Assembly (NCBI RefSeq): GCF_018205975.1
Contig: NZ_CP073577.1
Location: 1,302,001 to 1,366,000, forward strand
DNA from: Erythrobacter sp. JK5
Lineage (GTDB): Bacteria; Pseudomonadota; Alphaproteobacteria; Sphingomonadales; Sphingomonadaceae
Reading direction: 5' to 3'
DNA: 64,000 nucleotides
In this document: positions 1 to 7,800 of the stretch, piece by piece
How the letters are laid out: each line of letters begins with the position of its first letter
Position numbering within the stretch: the stretch's first letter is position 1
The notes under the pieces: model-generated
What the model saw: only the letters and a program-made list of their open reading frames with translations
The model's database searches: none
Told to the model about the DNA's origin: nothing
Program-made: the position numbers and the translations under genes

Positions 1-1183
1 GCCCTTCGACCCCGCCGAGCAGCGCATCACCGGCAACCGCAAAGCCATCGAAACCGAGCGCGTATTCCTTCATCCCGCGATAGCCGAGCACTTCGATCTC
101 GCTGCCATCGATGCCGGGATCGGGGAACGGCTCGGCATCGGTGCCGCGGGTCTTTTCGGCGAGCAGCATCGACAGCCCGCGATAGCCCGGTGCATCGGGA
201 TCGGTCCGCACCAGCAGGGTCATCAGGTCCGCACGCGCACCGTGGGTGATCCACGTTTTCGCCCCGTCGACCCGCCAGTCGCCCCCGTCGGTCCTGCGCG
301 CGCGAGTCCGGATCGATGCGAGATCCGAGCCGGTATCGGGCTCGGTGAACACCGCCGTCGGCAGCATGCTGCCATCGGCGATCCTGGGCAGCAGTGTCGC
401 CCGTTGCGCTTCGGTGCCGTTCTCGCCGATCAGCTCGCCCGCGATCTCGGACCGCGTTCCGAGCGAGCCTGCGCAGATCCATCCGCGCGAAAGCTCCTCC
501 GACACGATCGACATCGCCAGTTTGCCAAGGCCCAGTCCGCCGAAGCGCTCCTCGATGCAGATGCCGAACACACCCAGATCGGCCATCTCGGCTATCACCG
601 CATCGGGGATGAGTGCGTCGGCGAGGTGCCAGCCATGCGCATGCGGAGCGATCTTCGCCGAGGTGAAGCTGCGGAACTGGTCGCGGATCAGATCGAGCGT
701 GTCGTCGTCCAGGCTTTCGTCGGGCCGCGCGCCTTCGGCGAGCAAACGCGCCAGCTCGGCACGGTTTTGCGCGGTGCTGCCCTGTTTCAGCAATTTTGCC
801 ACGGCCGCTTCCGCTGCAAGTTGCCGTGCCGCCTCATGCGAACCGAACGCTTCGGGGCGCACGACTTCGCTCGCGCTCATCGGCACTCCATGGACGAGGT
901 GCGCCAGATACTCGCCGAAACCGATCCGCAGCACCAGTTCCTCGACCCGGCCGAACCGCCCGGCCGCGTTCGCGCGGGTGGCCCAATCGGCGGTCGCCTC
1001 GAGCGCGGCAAGCGTCGACGCGATCCAGGCAAAGCCGTGCAGCGCGTGCTGCTCCCGCGTCAGCTGTTCGGGATCGGGCACGCCGCCGGGTGCGAAACGG
1101 ATGCTCAGTCCCGCGCGTACTGTTTCGGAGTATTGCCGCGCCGCCGCAATCGCCACTTGCGCCAATTCGATCGCTGTTGCCAT
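1..1183 (-). CDS. mcd: (2S)-methylsuccinyl-CoA dehydrogenase, 3' end cut off by the window
   Basis: FAD-dependent acyl-CoA dehydrogenase that oxidises (2S)-methylsuccinyl-CoA to mesaconyl-CoA in the ethylmalonyl-CoA pathway of acetate assimilation; cytosolic. About 394 codons are open from the ATG at 1183, with no stop before the window edge. Unlike ordinary acyl-CoA dehydrogenases it has an N-terminal extension of about 170 residues containing EQHALHGFAWIA and RIGFGEYLAHLVHGVPMS, which I recognise from Mcd. After it come the usual family motifs: TAVFTEPDTGSDL, a TWITH block, and GYRGMKEYALGFDGF near the cut end. The family is about 550 residues, so roughly 70 percent is visible. It is divergent from the gene at 1291. 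A generic acyl-CoA dehydrogenase is the alternative, but the N-terminal extension argues against it. Confidence 0.85.
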   Translation of the reverse strand, partial: MATAIELAQVAIAAARQYSETVRAGLSIRFAPGGVPDPEQLTREQHALHGFAWIASTLAALEATADWATRANAAGRFGRVEELVLRIGFGEYLAHLVHGVPMSASEVVRPEAFGSHEAARQLAAEAAVAKLLKQGSTAQNRAELARLLAEGARPDESLDDDTLDLIRDQFRSFTSAKIAPHAHGWHLADALIPDAVIAEMADLGVFGICIEERFGGLGLGKLAMSIVSEELSRGWICAGSLGTRSEIAGELIGENGTEAQRATLLPRIADGSMLPTAVFTEPDTGSDLASIRTRARRTDGGDWRVDGAKTWITHGARADLMTLLVRTDPDAPGYRGLSMLLAEKTRGTDAEPFPDPGIDGSEIEVLGYRGMKEYALGFDGFAVAGDALLGGVEG

Positions 1184-1290
1184 GGCCGGTGCTCTAGCAG
1201 GATCGCCTCGCATTGCGCATCATCTTTAATCGCATCTGGGCACACGCGCGGTGGGTGCTAGGATGTTCGGCGGGAAGCGGGGAAAGTCAC

Positions 1291-1689
1291 GTGAGCGAAA
1301 GCGTCGCCTTTGCAGACGGCATGCTCGAGTTGCGCGGTCGCAGGAACCGGAAGGCGATTCCGAGCGAAGCGGTCAACACTGTGTGGATCTGCGCCCTGGA
1401 GGATTCGCTGCATCAGGGCGAAGAGGAATTTCACATCGTCATAACCGACGACGAATTCATCCTGATCGGTCCCTTTGTCGAAGGTGCGGATGGTGCGATC
1501 GCGGCCATGCTGGAGCATTCGCCTGCGATCCCCGTCGAACATCGCAACATCGGACGGATGCCGTTTCGCTTTCGCACATCGGGGCTTTTTGGGTTACGAT
1601 TGTTTCCGATCGCGGGGCTCAAAACAGGCAAGCTGGCTGAGCTTGACGATCTGATGGTTTCACGGAGGGAGCGCCACGATGGCCAGTAG
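1291..1689 (+). CDS. hypothetical protein, 132 aa
   Basis: Family not recognised. I chose the GTG at 1291 because GGGGAAAG lies 5-12 bases upstream; an ATG at 1213 in the same frame would add 26 residues that read like non-coding sequence. The protein is soluble, with an acidic middle (EEEFHIVITDDEF) and no signal peptide or membrane helix. Its stop overlaps the ATG of the next gene by 11 bases, so the two are probably co-translated. A small soluble protein coupled to a glycine-zipper membrane protein is compatible with an immunity role, but nothing in the sequence proves this. Confidence 0.6.
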   Translation: MSESVAFADGMLELRGRRNRKAIPSEAVNTVWICALEDSLHQGEEEFHIVITDDEFILIGPFVEGADGAIAAMLEHSPAIPVEHRNIGRMPFRFRTSGLFGLRLFPIAGLKTGKLAELDDLMVSRRERHDGQ

Positions 1690-2470
1690 ACCGCCCGATG
1701 CCGATGGCCAGGTATGCCGCGCGGACAGTGTCCTGCCCCAGATGTACAACCACCCCGGCGAAGTACGCTACACCCTGTCGCTCCCGATCGAGAGCGAGAA
1801 TCAGGCGCTGGAGTTCCTCGAGGGGATAGGCGGAGATGCCGCCGGCGCAGGTCGGGCCATGACCCGGATCGGGATCGACGCACCCCTGATCCGCGCGCAG
1901 TACAAGGCAGAGGTCGAAGGGCTCGCCCGGCAGATTGCCGAGCGGCTGGATCGCGGCGACTCGGTCGAGCAAACCGCGCGCTGGGCCTCCGAACAGCGGC
2001 GCCTGATCGTCAATCGCATGCGCGCGAAGTCGGGCGGCGTGTCGCAGGTGGTCTACGAAGTGCGCGACTGGCGGAAATACGGTTATGGGGGCCGCAGCTA
2101 TCCCAACATGGTGCGACACTATCAGGGACGCGGCGTGCCCCAGTCGCAAATCCCCGAGCGGATCCTGCGCGGCGCACAGCAATCCAACGAAGGCGTCAGC
2201 GCGGCGGTGCGCAACGCATCGTACCTGCGGCATGGCGGGCGCGTCGTGCTGGTCGTCGGAGTCGCGATCAGCGCGGCCCGCATCTGGAACGCCAGCGACG
2301 AGGAAATGCCGCGCGTCATCGGTGAGGAACTGGGCGGCTTCATCGGCGGCGGTCTGGGCGCGGGTGCAGGCGTGGGCATCTGCATCGTGTTCGGGATCGC
2401 GACAAGCGGCTGGGGCCTGCTCGCCTGCGGTGTCGTCGGCGGGGCTGCCGGGGGATCGGCGGGAGCATGA
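1679..2470 (+). CDS. hypothetical protein with C-terminal glycine-zipper membrane segment, 263 aa, probably frameshifted at its 3' end
   Basis: Family not recognised. Residues 1-190 are soluble and rich in Arg/Glu (QYKAEVEGLARQIAERL). A basic stretch RHGGRVVLVVGVAIS begins a hydrophobic part, followed by long Gly-rich segments (GEELGGFIGGGLGAGAGVG, CGVVGGAAGG) typical of glycine-zipper helices in pore-forming toxins and effector proteins. The reading stops at 2468-2470 in the middle of the Gly-rich pattern. The -1 frame continues it smoothly (GGSMIGGAAADGIFY), which suggests that one G was lost from the G5 run at 2450-2454. The start overlaps the preceding gene. A membrane-acting toxin or effector is a guess from composition only. 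Confidence 0.6.
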   Translation: MASRPPDADGQVCRADSVLPQMYNHPGEVRYTLSLPIESENQALEFLEGIGGDAAGAGRAMTRIGIDAPLIRAQYKAEVEGLARQIAERLDRGDSVEQTARWASEQRRLIVNRMRAKSGGVSQVVYEVRDWRKYGYGGRSYPNMVRHYQGRGVPQSQIPERILRGAQQSNEGVSAAVRNASYLRHGGRVVLVVGVAISAARIWNASDEEMPRVIGEELGGFIGGGLGAGAGVGICIVFGIATSGWGLLACGVVGGAAGGSAGA

Positions 2471-2613
2471 TCGGCGGCGCGGCGGCCGACGGGATCTTCT
2501 ATTCTGACGTCGACACGCCCGCAGACCAGATGGGCCAGATCGTCATCGAGATACCTGCCGACCGGCTGTATTCCGAGCCGCCGGAGAACATGTGCCTGCC
2601 ATCCGATTATTGA
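2467..2613 (+). CDS. short downstream frame, probably the real C-terminus of the preceding gene
   Basis: Forty-eight codons from an ATG at 2467 that overlaps the TGA of the previous frame. The start of the peptide (MIGGAAADGIFYSDVD) continues the glycine-zipper pattern of the upstream protein, and the rest (PADQMGQIVIEIPADRLY) looks coding. I see no separate Shine-Dalgarno sequence. The simplest reading is a single gene 1679-2613 with a one-base deletion in the G tract at 2450-2454; two overlapping genes coupled by ATGA are the alternative. Confidence 0.45.
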   Translation: MIGGAAADGIFYSDVDTPADQMGQIVIEIPADRLYSEPPENMCLPSDY

Positions 2614-2632
2614 AGCGCCGCGCGGCAGCCGG

Positions 2633-4897
2633 TCATTCGACCTGGTAGCGCACGGTCAGCGTATAATTGCCCCCGGCGGCAAACGTCCCACTGGGGCTTA
2701 CGCGGAAATTCGTCACCGCACTGTCGCAATCGTCGCCATCGGGCACCGGCGCGTAACTCCAAGTGCCGCCGTTGTCGGCGGAAAATTCCAGATCGTCGCC
2801 GGGGTCTGCGAGGTTGACGAAGCTGTAGGTGAGAGCCGAATTGTTCCCCGGATCGCCGGTGATTACCGGTCCTCCCGCGCGGCTGATCAGACACAGCTTT
2901 GCATCGGCCGGGCCATCGTCGGTGATTGCGAGCGACCCGTTATCGACCGCGTCGCTGCCGGTGTTGGTGATCGTGATGAGATACTCGATCGTCGCGCCGG
3001 GGATCGCTTTCGGATTGTTCGTCAGATTGACCGGGTCGAATATCACCGAGCTGGTCTTGGTTACGTTCAGCGTCGTGGTCGGGTTGCAGACGGTGATGTC
3101 GTGCAATCCGATCCCCTGTTGACCGGGATCGGCGGGCGCGGTCGAATGGTTGCCGTACCGCACCACCACGGTGTCGACGGCCTGGGTAAAGGTGACGACG
3201 ACATTGCCGAGCGCCTGATCGGAATTCGAAGCGCCATCGCCGAACGCCTGATTGCCGATCACGAAGTTGACGTTGCCGTTGGTAAGCGTGGGCGCGACAT
3301 TCGACCCTCCGCGCGTTCCCACCACCTCAACCCGGTCGGCGAACTGTCCCGAGGCGAAGTCGACGTCGAAGATCGAGAACTGGAGGCCAGTGAAGGCGCG
3401 CGGCAGAGTGATCGTGATCTCGACTTCGCCCGCTTGGTTGGGCTGGTTGGCGAGGACCGTCAGACTGTCCTGTGCGGGCACCAGACCGCCGGTGAATGCG
3501 TCGAAAACGGTCGGCGACTGGCCCCCGAAGGTGGCGTTGTTGATGTAGGCTCCGTCGTTGGTCAGCTGGAACCGCACGTTGCCGAAGGTGGCGAACGGAT
3601 ACGTGTTGTCCACCGACCCGGCAGTCCAGCCGGAAATCGTGTCCCAATCGAACACGGCCCGACCAGCGGGGCAGGCGAGCACCGGAGGAACACCGGGAGG
3701 GCGTCCGCTCTGCACGGTGAAGCTTGCGGTCGCGTAGTCGTCCTCGGTCGTCACGCCGTTGTTGACGGTCGAATCCGGATCGGCAGCGCTGCTTGAAATG
3801 ATTTCGGCGATGTTGGTGAGGGTCGTCCCCGCAGCGCTCGAAACGGTGCCGACCAGCGTGATCGTCGCGCTCTGGCCCGGTGCCAGCGTTCCTACCATCC
3901 AGTTTCCGTTGGCCGAATTGAAGGACCCGGCACCACTCGCGCTGGAAAAGGAAAACCCGCTCGGAAACGTGTCGCGCACGATCACGTTGTTGGTGCTGAG
4001 CGAAGAAAACGTATCGTTCGTGACCGTCAGCCGCCAGGTGGCCGTGCCGCCCTGGATCGGCGGCGACCCGACGAGCGACTTGGTCAGCGACAGGTCTGCA
4101 CCCAGCCCGGCATAGGTGAGGTCCGAGATCGCCAGAAACTGGCCGACCGGATCGCCCGTTCCGGTGTAACTGAAATAGACGATCCGGATCCGCCGGACCG
4201 CCGTGCCGTTGAAATCGAACGCGATCTCGCCATCTGCGGAGGCCGTGTCCGAATTCGCCGTGCCGCGCCAGCCGTTGACAGTCGCGTCATTGGTGCGGGT
4301 GACCGCCGGCCCGATGGTCCAGAGCGCACTGTTGGGCGCGGCGTTGGTGAAGCTGCCGGTGAGATCGTCATCATAAGAGACTTCGACCGCGTCTGCGAAA
4401 CTGCCGAGATCGATATCCTGCAGCGCGAAATTGAGGTCCAGCACCGACCGGCTCAGCACGATGGTGATCGTGACCTTGTCGCGGGGATCATAGGACGAGT
4501 TGTCGAAGCTCGCGAGCAGCGGAGATGCGCTCGTCCCGACCGTTCCGCTGAAATAGCTGAGATAGTCGCCCCCGAACGCCGGAGTGAAGGTGCCGGGGCC
4601 CTGCGTAGCCACGGTGCGGGTCACTGTCGCCGTCGTCCCGTCCGAGCCGGTAACCGTTGTGCCGCTTGGAAACGGGGTAAGGCTGGCCACACCGGCATTC
4701 TGCCAGTCGATCACCTGGCTCTGGGCGGACAATGTCGGGGTAAAGCAAAGACACAGGATTGCCGCAAAAAGCCTTGCAATCGCAGCGATTTTCGGTGTCG
4801 ACGCTGTGCCTTTCGCCCGGTGCATACCGCGCGGATAGCGCATCACGGTAAACAGCGCGTTTACCATGGCGGCCATCGCGTGGAGCGGCCCGCTCAT
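2633..4897 (-). CDS. secreted DUF11-type repeat protein, 754 aa
   Basis: Predicted exported, surface or secreted beta-sandwich protein of unknown function. A basic N-terminus leads into a hydrophobic segment (ARLFAAILCLCF) and a cleavage-like LSAQ. A methionine 24 residues downstream of the first ATG gives a more normal signal peptide. Two similar modules, about residues 60-265 and 395-610, each carry a beginning like IDW or FDW and an acidic FSIFDVD-type stretch. Each is followed by a DUF11-like domain (about 270-390 and 615-754) with the typical LTVTNDTF and YLITITNTG motifs. The ATG overlaps the stop of the 1742-residue gene (ATGA), so it is the last gene of a five-gene operon. Codon use is like that of its neighbours. 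Confidence 0.7.
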   Translation of the reverse strand: MSGPLHAMAAMVNALFTVMRYPRGMHRAKGTASTPKIAAIARLFAAILCLCFTPTLSAQSQVIDWQNAGVASLTPFPSGTTVTGSDGTTATVTRTVATQGPGTFTPAFGGDYLSYFSGTVGTSASPLLASFDNSSYDPRDKVTITIVLSRSVLDLNFALQDIDLGSFADAVEVSYDDDLTGSFTNAAPNSALWTIGPAVTRTNDATVNGWRGTANSDTASADGEIAFDFNGTAVRRIRIVYFSYTGTGDPVGQFLAISDLTYAGLGADLSLTKSLVGSPPIQGGTATWRLTVTNDTFSSLSTNNVIVRDTFPSGFSFSSASGAGSFNSANGNWMVGTLAPGQSATITLVGTVSSAAGTTLTNIAEIISSSAADPDSTVNNGVTTEDDYATASFTVQSGRPPGVPPVLACPAGRAVFDWDTISGWTAGSVDNTYPFATFGNVRFQLTNDGAYINNATFGGQSPTVFDAFTGGLVPAQDSLTVLANQPNQAGEVEITITLPRAFTGLQFSIFDVDFASGQFADRVEVVGTRGGSNVAPTLTNGNVNFVIGNQAFGDGASNSDQALGNVVVTFTQAVDTVVVRYGNHSTAPADPGQQGIGLHDITVCNPTTTLNVTKTSSVIFDPVNLTNNPKAIPGATIEYLITITNTGSDAVDNGSLAITDDGPADAKLCLISRAGGPVITGDPGNNSALTYSFVNLADPGDDLEFSADNGGTWSYAPVPDGDDCDSAVTNFRVSPSGTFAAGGNYTLTVRYQVE

Positions 4898-7800
4898 CGG
4901 CCCAACCCCAGGAAATCGAATGTGTCGGTATCGAACTTCATGCGGATCGCCGCGAACACGCCCTTGTCGGTGTTGCGTGCCTCGGCGAAGTCGCCATCGC
5001 GGAAACCTTCGACGTTGTAACCGAGGGTCAGCAGCATGCCCTCGACCGGCACGAAACCGACCGTCGGACCGTACGCGAAACTGGTGACATTGTCGTCGAG
5101 ATTGGTGCGAACAGTTCCGCTGGCCCCGATCTCGAAGCGTTCGCCGATGCCGAACCGCGCATCAAGCCCGGCGAGCACGGTGGTGCCGGAGAATTCGGTG
5201 CCCTCGAACTCGTCGAAATTGTAGCGCGCGCCAAGGAACAGGCTGTATTCGTCGCGACGGGTCTGATGCCGGATTCCGGCCTCGTCCTCGTCCCAGCCGC
5301 GCGGGCTCCAGTTGGTCGACCAGCTGCCGATCAGACGGCGCGATGTCGCATCGCCATCCACCACCAGCGCGGTGCGGCCGGCACCGCCCGCTTCGCCTGC
5401 AACGCCTCCGGTGATCCGGTCGCTGCGATATTCGAGCTTGCCCAGCATCGCGATCTCGGACGCATCCGGGCGATGCGCGAAGGCCAGGCTTGCATCGAGG
5501 ATCTCGGTCACCGCGCCGTTCGGCGTTTCGGCCCGCGTCCAGGTCGCACCCGAACCGACTATGCTGCCTTCGCCGAGCTGCCGGATCGCGCCGAAAGTCA
5601 CGCCCTGCCGGTCGGCTTCCTCGCCATCGCGATACTCGCCGCGCGCAGTCAGGCTCCAGCGGTCCTTGCGCCACGCAGCGCCGAGCGTGACCGCGGTGAA
5701 ATCCTCGAACAGGTTTGCGTCGGTCAACTGGCCGCCGCTGGCGATCGGCTGCGCAGGATTGACGACATCGCTGACATCGGGCGCACCGCCGAGTGTGCGG
5801 CTGCCGTCGAGCGTCGCGTCGAGCGTCAGCGTCGGGCTAACCTGCACCGTTTGCGACAGCCCGAACGCGGCGAAGGAGCGATTGCCGAATTCGTCGATGC
5901 TCTCCTGCCCCAGCGTGGTGATGATTTGTCCGCCCCGCCACGGAGCCACCTCGACCCCGCCGCGCAGGCTGCGCGCATCGATCTGCGCTCCGTCGGCGAT
6001 TTCGTAGGTGCCGACCAGCCGGATGTCGTCGGTAACCGCATAGCGCACGCCCAGCCGGTGCCGCGCGGGCAGATCCACGCTCTCGGCATCGTCGAGCGCG
6101 ATCGCCGTGGCTGCGCTCAGCTCAAGATCGTTATCGAACAGCCGCTGTGTCACGCCAGCCTCGAGCACGGTCGAGCTGTTGGTGGAGCCATCGGCGAGGC
6201 GATCGTTGAAATGCGCAAGGCCGAACCGCAGGTCGGTGCGCTGGCGGGTCAGCTGCAGTTGCGCCTGCGCGGCGCGGCGACGGATCGCGTCGGCCAGGCT
6301 GTCATCCTGCCACACGCTGCCCAGCAGGCTGAGGTGTTCATTGAGCAGGACCCGGCCATCGACGCCGAACTTGCGCCGACCGAGCTCGGCCCCGTTCTGC
6401 TGGCCGACCCCGTAATCGGCATCGAGCTGGCGGGCATAGGCGAGAATATCGAGCTTGCCGGTCTGATGCTGCGCCTCGACCATCCAGCCCGTGGCGGTCT
6501 CGCCTTCGCTGCGGCTGGCGCCGAATTCGGCGCGCAACTCGGTCGCATCGCCCAACTGTGCGCGCAGATCGAGCGCGCCGAGATCGGTCCGCGCACCCTC
6601 GCCCTTGTCAGTGATCGCGCTGGCCCCGATGCGGACCCGCCCGTCTGTGCTGGTCCAGTCGGTGCGCAGACCGGCGTTGAGTTCGGCCTCACCAAGTCCG
6701 TCCATTTCATAGGTTATTACAATGAATTGCGGGTTCAAGCTCTCATCGCGGCTCAGAACTGGTCGCGCAAAGGTGATGGTGCCCGACAGAAGGTCGATAT
6801 TGTAGTCGATAAAGCGTGTAAGTTCACGCGAACTAACAACAATCTCCGAACGGAAGCGGTCGCGCACCTCGATCGTCACGCGCTCGCTGTTCGCCAGTAT
6901 CCGGCGGCTACCGAGGTTGTAGGGGCCGCTGATGCCCTGCCCCTGGATTTCCTCGCGCCGCACGCGGCTCGAAATTTCTGCGGCAAAGCCCTGTGTCTTG
7001 ATCTGACCAAACCGGGCCTCGCCCTTCACCCCGGTCGCGGTGCGATCGTAGCGCGCCAGGCGGGTCTGGTCGAAGCCGGTCTCGAAATCGCCGTAGAGCG
7101 CGTAGAAGGTCGCGGTTTCGATGCGGACGTAGAGCTTTTCACGGCTGGCCGCGTCGAAGCGCCGCAACGAGCCGTCGCCGAAGACGGTGTAATAGGCCTG
7201 CGGATCGAGCGCACCGAGCACGCGCTGGTCCTCGCGCTGCTTCGCGCTATCGTAGGCGAGCGTGAGCAGATATTTCCCGAGCACGCGGCCCTTGGCATAA
7301 AGCGCCACACGCGCGTTATCGCCTAGATCGCTGTCGAAACGCCCCGCCCGCTCCATGTTGTCGGCGACTGATTTCGCTCCGATCGACCCCTCGACCAGGC
7401 CGATAATGGTCCATTCGATGTCGCCCGGCTCGATCCATGCTTCCAGTTCCTGCCGCCGCGCGATCTCTCCATCGTCGAAGGTGAAATCGAGCCGCAGCGA
7501 ACCGCTGACCATGGTGGGGGCGAGTTCGATCAACGCGATGCCTTCGCTCCCCTCGACCACCCAGCGGGCCGAGCTGGCGGCCAGACCGGTCAGCTGGTTC
7601 AATTGCTGGCGATCGAGCTGTTCGGCGCTCTCGTAGGGCGCGTTGAGCCGGAATTCGCCCGCGATCCCTTCGCGCAGCGGACGGTTGTTGCGGTCGAGCA
7701 CGCGGATCGCGACCACCGGTCGGGTGCGCCCGTCGGCGACGAGGTTCGAAAGCTCCGGCACCAGTTCGACCTTGGTCGGGGTGCTGGTGAAGAACACTTC

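Noticed and set aside
5266..7326. Plus-strand open frame of 686 codons inside the giant gene
   Set aside because: It is antisense to the 1742-residue gene in high-GC DNA. Its translation is Arg/Ala/Gly-rich without any motif, while the minus strand shows signal peptide, domains and regular strands.
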